Origin: JBDXHU01 sp039989475
Lineage (GTDB): Bacteria > Pseudomonadota > Gammaproteobacteria > Pseudomonadales > Halieaceae
NCBI GenBank assembly: GCA_039989475.1
Contig: JBDXHU010000005.1
Location: 186,001 to 250,000 of the forward strand
Length of the DNA: 64,000 nucleotides
Reading direction: 5' to 3'
The position numbers and the translations under genes are program-made. This document shows, one piece after another, positions 34,414 through 44,271 of the stretch. Below the pieces are notes generated by a model, which did not search any database, was not told the origin of the DNA, and was given only the letters and a program-made list of their open reading frames with translations. Within the stretch, counting starts at the first letter, position 1; every line of letters starts with the position of its first letter.

Positions 34414-36387
34414 TTACGCTGGTGTGGCTGAGTCGGGCGCAGCTTGTTCGTAATCAGGAAGCATGGCCAGAACGACGATCTGGTCTTCGCTGGAAAATCG
34501 CCGCTGCTGCAGGCGTTCCGGGTTAAGCTCCAGGTGCGGGCCGTCAGCATGGACCTGGTACAGCCCGACCGCGATTTCGCCGCGCTCGTGAGCAATACGC
34601 TGTAAGTCTGAGAAGCATGCTGTCTCATCGCTTGAAACGTAGACCGCCGCGTTAATCAGCAACAATTCCGGACCGCCGGGGCTGGATAGACCGGCGAAGA
34701 CGCTGGCAAGCTCTCGTCGCAGCGCTACATGAGACAGCACAAAGCCGACAATCCTGGCACTGTCGAGGATGTCATCGCGGGCATCGGTAAACAGGTGTTC
34801 GTTCGCGGCACTCAGGATTTCGAATAGCAGATGTGGCCGCCGAACCTGGCCCTTGAGAACCTCATGTAGCAATAGCTGCGTCATTACTGCTGATGCATCG
34901 ACACTCTCCCGATTGCCCAACTGTTGCCTGGCAGCGACTACCACTGCGTCAAATGCTGCAGGGTCCAAGTCCTCGAGAACTTCGCGCACGAGAAAGTCCT
35001 TCTCAATAAACTCAACAGTGCTGGCATCTATGGTCTTCTCGCCAGTGCCCAGGCGTTCCCGCCACAATTGCCCGCAATCCGGATCGACGATAGTGATGCT
35101 CAGGCCGCGCGGCGTGTAGTAGTTAAGATGGTCGAGCAGAGAGCGAACCTTGCGGTTCCAACCCAGGATCAACAACCGCCGCGGTGATCTCCCCAGCGGG
35201 TACTGGCGTTTAGCAGTTCTCTGCGGCAGGACTTGCTCTTCTGGCCCGGGCACGCAATCTGACAGTGACCGGGCGATCATAACAAGCAGGTCCCCAGTAC
35301 CCAGCAGCTTTTCGGGTTCTGGCAATAACTCGACATTGTTGCTGCCCTGGCGAATTAAGCCGATGACAATTGCGCGAGGAAAACCCTGCTGGATAACACC
35401 CAGGGCCTGTCCAGAGAACTCAGGGCAGCCTCTAACATACACGTCGTTGCCCCGGTCCATGTCCAAAAGTTCTCGATAGACACGCCCCAGGCCAGGCTGA
35501 TAGACGCAGGTGGCAATGAGGCGGCTGACAATTTCGTCAACGGCTACCGGTTGTGTCGCTTCGCCATAGGCCTGCTGTGCTAATTCCGCTCGGCCAATAT
35601 TGTGCAGCCCTGTGACTGCCAGTGGGTTCTGGTCATTATTGCGCCCAAGCGCCGTCGAAATTGAAAGCAGCGACTTTACGGATTCCGCGTCTACGATGTC
35701 GGGGTTGGCTTCGGAGAAATCAGGGCCGGGCAGGATAATGACTGCGGCCCGATCAAAACCAGCCCGGGCTAAATCATCCAGGCGTTGCGTGGATCCGGTA
35801 CGTAATAGTACCTGTCGGTCACTCCAAAGAGATCCCAGCTTATCGCGCAATTCCAGCCGCCGCGCGTCGCTCACCTCCTGGGCCAATATCACGATGGTCA
35901 GTTCTCGCTGCGACTGCTGCGACAAAAACCGGTCCAACTGGCTCTGTGCCCGAAGCAAGGCATTCACGATGGCAACGGTGCGATAGGTCCAGCCAAGAAT
36001 CAGGATATGGTGACTGGCGGAGACCGGGCCGATTCCCGCTTCCAGTCTGGCCAACCACTGATTCAACCACTGGGTCATAATTGCGATCAACAGTCCCAGA
36101 AATAGCACATAACCGAGCACGGTAACGACAGTGGATATCGTGCGGCGCGCAAGGCCTACATCATCGCCCAGGTAGCCGGGATCGCTCAATCGTAGAAACG
36201 CCCACCAGATTTCCTCACCCAGGTCGAAGTCACCCGGTGCCAGCAGATAGACAAGTTGACCCGCTACCAGGGCCACAAGACCGATGATGAACGCCGCCAG
36301 GCCGAGCCGATAATGCAGCCCGCGCACTACCCAACGCTCTAGCAGGAAACGAACCTTTGACCAAAAGCTGGATAAAGATGATTTCAT
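34414..36387 (-). CDS. CASTOR/POLLUX-type ion channel, paralogue B
   Basis: 657 residues, clearly homologous over its full length to the channel at 29764-31734. Same order: VVRGLHYRLGLAAF helix, pore loop WWAFLRLSDPGYLGDD (61-76), second helix TVLGYVLFLGLLIAIM, then two RCK-type domains beginning HHILILGWTYRT and RRLLILGWNRKV. The near identity of the pore and second helix against divergence in the RCK domains suggests the same ion but different gating ligands. Whether the two form heteromers, as CASTOR and POLLUX may in plants, is not known. Confidence 0.85.
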   Translation of the reverse strand: MKSSLSSFWSKVRFLLERWVVRGLHYRLGLAAFIIGLVALVAGQLVYLLAPGDFDLGEEIWWAFLRLSDPGYLGDDVGLARRTISTVVTVLGYVLFLGLLIAIMTQWLNQWLARLEAGIGPVSASHHILILGWTYRTVAIVNALLRAQSQLDRFLSQQSQRELTIVILAQEVSDARRLELRDKLGSLWSDRQVLLRTGSTQRLDDLARAGFDRAAVIILPGPDFSEANPDIVDAESVKSLLSISTALGRNNDQNPLAVTGLHNIGRAELAQQAYGEATQPVAVDEIVSRLIATCVYQPGLGRVYRELLDMDRGNDVYVRGCPEFSGQALGVIQQGFPRAIVIGLIRQGSNNVELLPEPEKLLGTGDLLVMIARSLSDCVPGPEEQVLPQRTAKRQYPLGRSPRRLLILGWNRKVRSLLDHLNYYTPRGLSITIVDPDCGQLWRERLGTGEKTIDASTVEFIEKDFLVREVLEDLDPAAFDAVVVAARQQLGNRESVDASAVMTQLLLHEVLKGQVRRPHLLFEILSAANEHLFTDARDDILDSARIVGFVLSHVALRRELASVFAGLSSPGGPELLLINAAVYVSSDETACFSDLQRIAHERGEIAVGLYQVHADGPHLELNPERLQQRRFSSEDQIVVLAMLPDYEQAAPDSATPA

Positions 36388-36443
36388 AATACAAGCGGAT
36401 TCCTATCCCAGTGCAAAGTATTCCTTGAACCCCTCCAGCCCGC

Positions 36444-38654
36444 TTAATCCACCCATCCCAACACATTGCGAATAATAGACCATGGTGGCGGTGCGCTCTG
36501 CTCCACGCCGCCGCCCAGCATCCAGTAGTCATAGAGAGCGTCTATCTTGCCCTTGGCCTGTTCGGTGACCAGCCAGGCATTGACCGCCATTAGTAACTCG
36601 TCGTTGCCGCGAGCCACCGCGTAGGCCACCGGAACAGAAACCACTGGCTCCGGGATGACAACGGTATACTGCGGGTGGAACAGCGTATGGGCTGCTCCTT
36701 CCTCGGCGTAATCGGCGATCGCATCAACATCAAGCTTTTCGGATTCCAGAATCGCTAATTCCTTGCCCAGTTCTCCTATAGGATAAAGTGTCGCCTTGGG
36801 TACAATGCTGCGGGCCATACCCTGGGATTCAGCGGATGAATCAACAGCAAGCTTTAGCTGTTCTCCCTGGTCCCGTATTTTTTTCCAACTACTGAACTCA
36901 TCGCGGCGAAAGTCCCTGACCACCAGGCCGAGCGTGGATTTGTAGACCGGCGTAGTGAGGCTGAACAGCTGGGTGCGCCCGGCAGAAACGGGCAAGACCC
37001 GCATAAGGATGTCGCAGCTGCCGCTGTTCAAAGCCGCAACGGCTTCCTGTTCATTGCGCGTGGGCAGGAAAGTGAGCGTCAGCTCGCGACGACTGGCCAT
37101 ATGGTTCGCCATGTCAATGTCAAAGCCGACGAGTTGCGGGGACTCACTGGTATTATAAAAAGCCGAGGGGTATGCATCCGGCTGGTAGCAGACGCGAAGT
37201 ATTCCACGATCCAGAATAGCTTCGAAACTGGCCGGCCCGTCGGGTGTGCCGCCTTTGAGGAGTGATTCCTCGTAGTCTATGACGGGCACGACGGGACCGG
37301 ATAGAGTGAGGTTGCGCAATGCACTCGCCTTGGTGTCGGCTGCCACAGTGAAAGACCCGTAGGCGAGGCGAATGGCAAACAAGAGCAGCACAAGTAAAGC
37401 AAGGCTGCCGAGGAGCAGTTGCAGCAGCTTCTTCCAGCGAACTCTTGGTGTTTTCACCATGGCAAAGGTGCCGATCAGTCCTACCGTCGCATAATGCATG
37501 GTGCCCGTCAGAGTACCGAAACGGGAGGTGATGGCGTCGACAGCGGCGAACACCTGGAACATATCATTGGGCAGCCGCAGTAGCTCCAGCATGGTGTTGA
37601 TGGTGAGAAACGTGCCGCCAAACAGCATGGGAACGCCAGCCATGACCAGCGTCGAATAGCTGGAGCTCGATACCGGCGAACCTACGTACCAGCCAGAATA
37701 AAAAAGGAACAACAATGCCAGCACCGACCCCGCCGAGGGCGGCGGGTAAAAGGTCGGGATCATCACCCCTATCGAGGTGTCTGCATCTTCCCGTGCCGCT
37801 TCTGACAGGCCCCTGGATTTCTCAATCAGCTCGCGGCAGGCATCAATGATCAGTGGCAGCACCACCATGGTGCTGCCCACGGCAAAAGCCGTGATCAGGG
37901 GCGTTCGCAGTGTCCGCATCACATCCCAATAGCCCAGCGGCGTGAACACGACAATGAGAGACGGCAGTATCCAGAATGTCATGACCACGGCGGTCAGGCC
38001 GTACAGCACAATATAAACCTGTAGACGCACCAGGTCCTGTATGTCGAACTTGCCAACCGTGGCGGCAATCAGCGCAAATACACCATAGGGTGCGAGTTTG
38101 GAGATGCCGCCTGTGACCTTCATCAAAGCGTCACGCAATGCGATCAAGGGGTCCAGTACGGCCTGGCGCTGGGGGGTGGCAATCAGCGCCAGGCCAAGCA
38201 ATATGCTGAATACGACCACCGCTGGCACGATCGCATTGGAATAGGCAAAGAAGGGATTGGATGGAATGAATAGCCGGATAAAATCAGTTGTGGGGGCGGG
38301 CTTGGTCAGGCTGATGCTGAAAAATGACCCGGACGGCCAATCCGGGAATGCCATGGGTACCAGAAAGACCAGCACCAGCGTGATGGACCAGATACAGACA
38401 AGCACCACGCTGCCGCGCAGCGCCAGGCGTTTTACCAGGTCATAGTTCAGGCTCCCGAGGCCCGTAATCAGCGCCAGCGAAATATAGGGAACTACTGTGA
38501 TTTGCAGCAGCTTGATGAAAACATCACCGACAACCTTCAGCCACACAATCATGTCGCCAAAGAACAAGCCCGCCAATACACCCGTGACGAGTGCAAAAAT
38601 CACCCTTTGTGCAAGTGTGAGCCGGGTCTTTTCTTGTTCAGTGGTAGTTGTCAT
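36444..38654 (-). CDS. Dicarboxylate:cation symporter-like protein fused to a periplasmic solute-binding domain
   Basis: 736 residues. Residues 1-400 follow the DAACS/GltP symporter fold (GVLAGLFFGDMIVWLKVVGD; ITVVPYISLALITGLGSLNY; SKLAPYGVFALIAATVGKFD). An extra hydrophobic helix (about 410-432) then leads to a type-3 solute-binding domain (about 478-715; GILRVCYQPDAYPSAFYN, then LVGFDIDMANHMA and DILMRVLPVSAGRTQLF). The added helix would place the binding domain in the periplasm. Two canonical transport motifs are altered: the NMDGT ion site is replaced by FYPPPSAGS and the first serine-rich hairpin by TAFAVGSTMVVLP. Strong GGAGGG site before the ATG. Confidence 0.88.
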   Translation of the reverse strand: MTTTTEQEKTRLTLAQRVIFALVTGVLAGLFFGDMIVWLKVVGDVFIKLLQITVVPYISLALITGLGSLNYDLVKRLALRGSVVLVCIWSITLVLVFLVPMAFPDWPSGSFFSISLTKPAPTTDFIRLFIPSNPFFAYSNAIVPAVVVFSILLGLALIATPQRQAVLDPLIALRDALMKVTGGISKLAPYGVFALIAATVGKFDIQDLVRLQVYIVLYGLTAVVMTFWILPSLIVVFTPLGYWDVMRTLRTPLITAFAVGSTMVVLPLIIDACRELIEKSRGLSEAAREDADTSIGVMIPTFYPPPSAGSVLALLFLFYSGWYVGSPVSSSSYSTLVMAGVPMLFGGTFLTINTMLELLRLPNDMFQVFAAVDAITSRFGTLTGTMHYATVGLIGTFAMVKTPRVRWKKLLQLLLGSLALLVLLLFAIRLAYGSFTVAADTKASALRNLTLSGPVVPVIDYEESLLKGGTPDGPASFEAILDRGILRVCYQPDAYPSAFYNTSESPQLVGFDIDMANHMASRRELTLTFLPTRNEQEAVAALNSGSCDILMRVLPVSAGRTQLFSLTTPVYKSTLGLVVRDFRRDEFSSWKKIRDQGEQLKLAVDSSAESQGMARSIVPKATLYPIGELGKELAILESEKLDVDAIADYAEEGAAHTLFHPQYTVVIPEPVVSVPVAYAVARGNDELLMAVNAWLVTEQAKGKIDALYDYWMLGGGVEQSAPPPWSIIRNVLGWVD

Positions 38655-38927
38655 GTTCCCTCCGTGGCTGCCCTAATAGAGCGGACGGTTTGCGCTCTTC
38701 GCGTCGGTTCCGCTGGTGTAGCAGGAAAACTTTACCGGCCCCAATCATAGCCGCTCTTGATGTCACTCTCCATAGTGCCGACGATTGCCGGCCGGTCAAT
38801 TGAGAAGCCGATGCACACCAGATCGATCTCAACCGATGCAATCATTGGAAATTGACTAAAGCCTGTAGCCGCTTCCAGTTCTCTTTGATAATGTGGCTGC
38901 GATTGCCTGCATTAAAGGATTGATACT

Positions 38928-40055
38928 ATGCAAATGTACTCGAAGGCCGCCGCAGCCTGCCTGTCAGCGATGCTGTTCATCACGGCCTGTGCAGAGGAGG
39001 ACGAACTGCGCCCTATGCCGGTGCGGCCAGTGAAGACGTTTACGGTGGGTGGTGCTGACGCTTCCGCGCAGCGACGTTTCCCCGGAGTCATTGAAGCATC
39101 GCAAAGAGCGGACGTCTCATTCCGCTTGCCGGGAACGCTACAGGAAATCCTGGTCAACGAGGGCGAAGTCGTTGAAAAAGACCAGCTGCTGGCCCGCCTT
39201 GACCCCACTGATTTCAAGTTGCGCCTGGAGAATCAGCAGGCAAAATTTGATAATTCCTCGAGAAATTTCAAACGTGCCGAGAGTCTGGTGACCAAGGGCG
39301 CTATCTCCAGGATGGACTACGATCGCATGGAGGCGGAATATCGCTCCCTCAGCGCAACACTTAAACAAGCCAAGCAAGATCTGGATTATACGCAACTGCG
39401 TGCGCCTTTTGACGGTGTCATCGCCAGCCGTGCCGTCGATAATTTCCAGGACGTGCTCGCCAAGCAAACTATCTTTCGGCTACAGAACATTGACCAGCTC
39501 GACGTACGTATCAGCGTGCCTGAAAACCTGATAGGCGGATTTCGTGCCCGGACCCGTACCCAGGCTGAGGGTTCCGAGGGCTCTGCAGTGATCAACGCGC
39601 TGGCCTATTTTGAAGCTCGTCCAGAGGATGCCTTGCGACTGCAATTCAAGGAATTGGCCACCAAGGCAGACCAGCAGACCCAGACTTTTCGGGTCACGTT
39701 TACCATGCCCGCTCCGGAGGAATTCCTGGTTTTGCCTGGTATGACTGTGAATGTCGGGATCGATTTTCCCGCATCTGGCAAGCTGTCCAGTGCCATGTGG
39801 GTGCCTTTGTATGCGGTGCAGGCAGACAGCGCGCTCGGTAATAGAGTATGGATATTGGACCCGGCCACAATGACGGTGTCCAGCCAGTCTGTGAAGGTGG
39901 CCGAGGTGTCCGGTGATTTTATTCAGGTTGTCAGTGGCCTGGAAGGCGGTGAGGAAATTGTTTCTATTGGTGCAGACTACCTCGCCGAAGGGATGAAAGT
40001 CAGTCGAATGCGGCAGCGTGAGCAGGCAGCACCGCGGGCAGATGACCCGACTTAA
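38928..40055 (+). CDS. RND efflux periplasmic adaptor lipoprotein
   Basis: Membrane-fusion protein linking the RND pump to an outer-membrane channel. 375 residues. Lipoprotein signal with lipobox ITAC (cysteine near residue 21), then the HlyD-like order: barrel-sandwich (RADVSFRLPGTLQEILVNEG), helical hairpin (residues about 90-140), lipoyl half (LDYTQLRAPFDGVIASRAVD), beta-barrel and membrane-proximal domain. AAAGGA eight bases before the ATG. Thirty-three bases upstream of the pump gene; no tolC-like gene is adjacent. Confidence 0.93.
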   Translation: MQMYSKAAAACLSAMLFITACAEEDELRPMPVRPVKTFTVGGADASAQRRFPGVIEASQRADVSFRLPGTLQEILVNEGEVVEKDQLLARLDPTDFKLRLENQQAKFDNSSRNFKRAESLVTKGAISRMDYDRMEAEYRSLSATLKQAKQDLDYTQLRAPFDGVIASRAVDNFQDVLAKQTIFRLQNIDQLDVRISVPENLIGGFRARTRTQAEGSEGSAVINALAYFEARPEDALRLQFKELATKADQQTQTFRVTFTMPAPEEFLVLPGMTVNVGIDFPASGKLSSAMWVPLYAVQADSALGNRVWILDPATMTVSSQSVKVAEVSGDFIQVVSGLEGGEEIVSIGADYLAEGMKVSRMRQREQAAPRADDPT

Positions 40056-40088
40056 GGCAAGTGAGTAGACAAGGATGGGTTGTGTGAT

Positions 40089-43000
40089 ATGAACATCGGC
40101 GAGTATTCAGTTAACAACAAGGTCGTCTCCTGGCTACTGATCATTATCCTGGTTGGTGGCGGTATCCTGGCTTTCGAGGGCATGGGCAAGCTGGAAGACC
40201 CGGCGTTCACCATTAAGATGGCGAAGATCATTACCCAGTATCCCGGCGCCACTGCCACTGAGGTGCAGGAAGAGCTTACCTACCATATCGAAGATGCCCT
40301 GCAGCGCATGGAGCAGATCAAGGACATCAAGATGTCGGTGTCCCGGCCGGGTTTGTCCGATATCCTGATTGAGTTCAAGGACAAGTACCGAAAGGAAGAT
40401 CTGCCACTCATTTTCGACGAATTGCGCCGCAAGATGTTCGACGTGGCACCCCTGCTGCCTCCGGGCGCAATGGCGCCAATGGTTATCGATGACTTTGGCG
40501 ATGTATACGGTGTATACGTGATTCTGACCGGTAAGCGCTATTCCTGGCGCGACCTCTACGATACGGCTGACGCGGTAAAAAAAGAACTGGTGCTGGTGCC
40601 CGGGGTACGAAAAGTCATCATTGAAGGCCAGCAGCGTGAGGTCATCCACGTCGATATTGCTCGTTCCCGCCTAGCTGAAATGGGGATCAGCCCGAGCGAA
40701 ATCGCCAGGGTATTGGCGTCCCAGAACCAGGTGATCAACGCGGGTAATGTGAAGGTAGGCAGGAGTTACCTGAGAATCAGTCCGACCGGCGACTTCCAGT
40801 CCGTGCAGGAAATCGGTGAATTGCTGATCAGCTCCCGGGATCGGCAGCTGATTTACCTCAAAGACATCGCGACCATCTCCAGGGCCTACGAGGAGGTGCC
40901 CAATAAACTCTACTACGTCAATGGGCAACCAGGCCTGGCCATGGGGATTTCCATGTTGGGCGGCGAAAATGTAGTGAATGTCGGTAAGCGCCTGAGTGAG
41001 CGTGTCTGGGATCTGCAGGAAATTGCGCCAGTCGGTGTAGACCTCTCGGTTGTCTACAATCAGCCCCGGGAAGTAGAAACCTCAGTCAATGCCTTTATTT
41101 TAAGCGTGGTTGAAGCGGTGGCGATTGTCATCGTTGTGTTGTTGTTATTTATGGGTTTGCGCACAGGTTTGATCATCGGCTCGGTGCTGTTGATTACCGT
41201 AGCCGGCACCCTGTTTATCATGGACATCTACAAAATCGAATTACAGCGAGTTTCCCTGGGAGCTTTGGTTATCGCACTCGGGATGCTGGTTGACAATGCC
41301 ATTGTTGTGGCCGATGGCATGCTGGTGCGTATGAAGGCCGGCATGAGTGCCGCGAAAGCAGCGGCCGAGACCGTGGGCAGTACTATGTGGGCCTTGCTGG
41401 GGGGGACTATCATCGGCATCCTGGCCTTTTCTGCTATCGGTCTTTCGCCCGATAACACCGGGGAATTTGCCAGTTCACTGTTCTACGTGATCCTGATTTC
41501 ACTGGCACTGAGTTGGTTGACCGCCATCAGCTCGACCCCATTGCTGTGCGCGCTGTTGCTCAAGCCTGGAGAAGGCGGCGATAGCGGCGGTCAGGATGCC
41601 TACTCAGCGGCACCGTTCAGGATGTACCGGGGCATGCTCAGGGCGGCTGTAAACTATCGCTGGTTCACCATGGCAGTGGTCATCGGCCTGTTCGTTCTGT
41701 CGATTGTCGGGTTTGGATCTGTGAAGAGCGGCTTCTTCCCGGTTGCCAATACCCCGATGTTTTTCGTCGACATTTATGAGCCTGAAGGCACAGACATACG
41801 GGAAACCCGCCTGGATACACTGAAATTATCCGAGTATCTGCGCACTCTGCCGGGAGTGGTGCAGACGACATCGGCGATCGGTGGACCACATCCGCGTTTC
41901 ACGCTGGTCTACGATTCAAGGGAGCCGTCTCGCGCCTATGCCCAGATCATCGTCCAGACGGAAAGCCGCGACCAGATCCCCGGCCTTTCGGAAAATGTAG
42001 AAGAGTTCATGCGCACAGAAATGCCCTGGCTGGACCCGATCGTGAAGTCTTTGCGCATCGGCCCGGGGCGCGATGCCAAAATAGAAGCGCGCTTCTCAGG
42101 TCCTGAGCCGGAAGTTCTGCGGCAGCTATCGGAGCAGGCTGAGGCCATTATGCGGGCAGATGCTGAAGCCAGGGACGTGCGCAACGACTGGCGCTCTCCG
42201 GTCAAGGTGATCAGTCCGGTTTTCAATGAGCAGGTCGGACGCCAGCTTGGGGTCAACCGGGAAGATCTTGGCGCTGCCTTACAGTACGCTTTTGATGGCA
42301 CGCCGGTTGGCATCTACCGGGATGGCAATCGCGTGTTGCCTATCCTCCTGCGAGCTCCCCAGGATGAGCGCGGTAGTATCGATAATATGCGTGATATTCA
42401 GGTCTGGAGTCCCGTGCAACAGCGCGCGGTACCCGTTTCTCAAGTCGTATCGGGGTACAAAACTACAACCGAGAATGCGGTGATCAGGAGCCGCAATCGC
42501 CTGCAGACAATCATCGCCTCCTGTAACCCGGTTGGCGAACTCGCAACCCCCCTGTTTGAACGCCTGCGAACCCGAATAGAGGCCATGGAGCTGCCGCCCG
42601 GTTATAAACTGGAGTGGGGAGGTGAATACGAGGATACCCTCAATGCCCAGGAGGGCTTGAACAGCGCCTTGCCGGTCGGGTTCCTGCTAATGATACTGAC
42701 CACCATCTTCCTGTTCGGCAAGATAAGGCAACCCCTGATCATCTGGCTTACCGTGCCACTGGCGATCTGCGGCATCACCGCCGGCCTGCTCATATCAGGT
42801 GGAGCTTTCGACTTTATGTCGATCCTGGGTGCGCTGTCACTGGTCGGACTTCTGATCAAGAATGCCATTGTTCTGATCGAGGAAATCGACGCCCAGATTG
42901 CCTCCGGTAAGGATGCCTTCGATGCGTTGCTGGACGCCTCTGTCAGCCGGGCACGACCGGTTGTACTGGCCGCCGCAACGACAGTTCTTGGCCTGATCCC

Positions 43001-43184
43001 GCTGCTGCCTGACGTGTTTTTTGTCAATATGTCGGTAACGATTATGGGTGGCTTGACCTTTGCCACGGTGTTGACCTTGATCGTGGTACCCACATTCTAT
43101 GCGATCTTTTTCCAGATAAAGGTAGCGCAAGGCGAGAGCACAGCGTCAAGCCTCGAGTCCGGGTCCGGAGATACCGCGCAATAG
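40089..43184 (+). CDS. RND-family efflux transporter permease
   Basis: 1031 residues from the ATG at 40089; an in-frame TTG three codons earlier is not needed. Starts MNIGEYSVNNKVVSWLL with the first membrane helix, twelve helices and two large periplasmic loops in all. In the fourth helix, GMLVDNAIVVADGM has a single aspartate where AcrB has the D407-D408 pair, so the proton relay differs from AcrB but matches a branch of RND proteins. GALSLVGLLIKNAIVLIEEI in the second half is the matching helix 10 region. Substrate unknown. Its last 39 bases overlap the 3' end of the convergent CNNM-like gene. Confidence 0.93.
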   Translation: MNIGEYSVNNKVVSWLLIIILVGGGILAFEGMGKLEDPAFTIKMAKIITQYPGATATEVQEELTYHIEDALQRMEQIKDIKMSVSRPGLSDILIEFKDKYRKEDLPLIFDELRRKMFDVAPLLPPGAMAPMVIDDFGDVYGVYVILTGKRYSWRDLYDTADAVKKELVLVPGVRKVIIEGQQREVIHVDIARSRLAEMGISPSEIARVLASQNQVINAGNVKVGRSYLRISPTGDFQSVQEIGELLISSRDRQLIYLKDIATISRAYEEVPNKLYYVNGQPGLAMGISMLGGENVVNVGKRLSERVWDLQEIAPVGVDLSVVYNQPREVETSVNAFILSVVEAVAIVIVVLLLFMGLRTGLIIGSVLLITVAGTLFIMDIYKIELQRVSLGALVIALGMLVDNAIVVADGMLVRMKAGMSAAKAAAETVGSTMWALLGGTIIGILAFSAIGLSPDNTGEFASSLFYVILISLALSWLTAISSTPLLCALLLKPGEGGDSGGQDAYSAAPFRMYRGMLRAAVNYRWFTMAVVIGLFVLSIVGFGSVKSGFFPVANTPMFFVDIYEPEGTDIRETRLDTLKLSEYLRTLPGVVQTTSAIGGPHPRFTLVYDSREPSRAYAQIIVQTESRDQIPGLSENVEEFMRTEMPWLDPIVKSLRIGPGRDAKIEARFSGPEPEVLRQLSEQAEAIMRADAEARDVRNDWRSPVKVISPVFNEQVGRQLGVNREDLGAALQYAFDGTPVGIYRDGNRVLPILLRAPQDERGSIDNMRDIQVWSPVQQRAVPVSQVVSGYKTTTENAVIRSRNRLQTIIASCNPVGELATPLFERLRTRIEAMELPPGYKLEWGGEYEDTLNAQEGLNSALPVGFLLMILTTIFLFGKIRQPLIIWLTVPLAICGITAGLLISGGAFDFMSILGALSLVGLLIKNAIVLIEEIDAQIASGKDAFDALLDASVSRARPVVLAAATTVLGLIPLLPDVFFVNMSVTIMGGLTFATVLTLIVVPTFYAIFFQIKVAQGESTASSLESGSGDTAQ

Positions 43185-44162
43185 AAAACCGAGGATATCT
43201 GAGCCGGTGATAATGCGCTTCTCGTTGCCCCAGAGGACGATCACCCTGGGCTCTGCTCGGCCATCATTGGGCATTGTCTCGGACCTGGCCAGCATCTCTC
43301 CCAGCCGGGTACTCTCATCGCTGACCAGCAAGGGGCGATGGCAGTAGTCAAAGGGGTCTGCGTCTTCACCACGAATCAGGGTAGCGCGCAGAAACCCGGA
43401 AGCATCCAGCACCCAGTCGGGTACTGATCCTGATGCGGCAATCAATACCCAGCTTTTGCGGGAGCTCCTGACACTGGCTATGAAGGGGTCATCCTTGTCT
43501 TTGCTAAACGTTGGAAAGCAGGGTGCATCGTCCTGGAAGGGCAGGTAGAGCAGGCTGTCCGAGTCTATCGGTTTACCCTCAACGTTGATAAGTAAATCGT
43601 CCAGGTCCAGAAAATTGATGGCCCCCTGGCCTTCAACCCTGCTGATGTCGGAATCTCCCGCTATGGCATGTTGCCTGAGCACCGCGCGCAGTTCATGCTC
43701 ACCGATGTAGCTAATACTCTCTTTACCCAACCAGGCATCCAGCATCAGCCCCGAGGGTTTGGCCAGCGGGTACAGCAAGACCTGGTAAAAACGCAGCAGC
43801 GGCGACAACAGGCTGGCCATCTTGAGAGCATTGCGGGAGAAATAGGCCTGGGGGATGATCTCGCCGCCAAAGGTGATGACAAAGGTAGAAAACATAAAGG
43901 CCATGGCGCCGGCCATGACTGAGTCCGACAGCATGGTCAGCAGTACGTTGGTGCCGACATTGCCCCAGAGGATGGTTGAGAGCAGGAAGTTGGAGTCCCG
44001 GCGCAGTAGCAGCAGCTTCGCCGCCTGTGTGTCGCCCATGTCGGCTAACCTGTCCAGACGCAAGGCGGTAACACCGAACATGGCGAGGTTGAGTCCCGAA
44101 AAAGTGCCTGACTGTAGAACCAGCAGGGCGATGCCGATCCAGGTGAGCGTTTCTGTGTACAT
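43146..44162 (-). CDS. CNNM/CorC-like transmembrane protein (DUF21)
   Basis: 338 residues. The N-terminal half is a DUF21/CNNM membrane domain (SGTFSGLNLAMFGVTALRLD; LLSTILWGNVGTNVLLTMLS; FGGEIIPQAYFSRNALKMAS), matching the Mg2+/Co2+ efflux CorC family. The C-terminal half is weaker, resembling a CBS pair in LLYLPFQDDAPCF and RIITGSDILGFLLRG. The E-I-I-P-Q-A/Y segment in the third helix is a conserved ion-site element. The stop codon lies inside the RND gene on the other strand. Function in divalent cation homeostasis is inferred from the family. Confidence 0.85.
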   Translation of the reverse strand: MYTETLTWIGIALLVLQSGTFSGLNLAMFGVTALRLDRLADMGDTQAAKLLLLRRDSNFLLSTILWGNVGTNVLLTMLSDSVMAGAMAFMFSTFVITFGGEIIPQAYFSRNALKMASLLSPLLRFYQVLLYPLAKPSGLMLDAWLGKESISYIGEHELRAVLRQHAIAGDSDISRVEGQGAINFLDLDDLLINVEGKPIDSDSLLYLPFQDDAPCFPTFSKDKDDPFIASVRSSRKSWVLIAASGSVPDWVLDASGFLRATLIRGEDADPFDYCHRPLLVSDESTRLGEMLARSETMPNDGRAEPRVIVLWGNEKRIITGSDILGFLLRGISGPGLEA

Positions 44163-44271
44163 AGTTGCTTCCTCGAGTGTGTGTTTTGCTACAGCTGATG
44201 TTCGGAATCTGCTGACGTCAGCTGGCAGCTTTCCCGCATAGCTTCGATTGTCGCAGACCCCGGCACACCGC

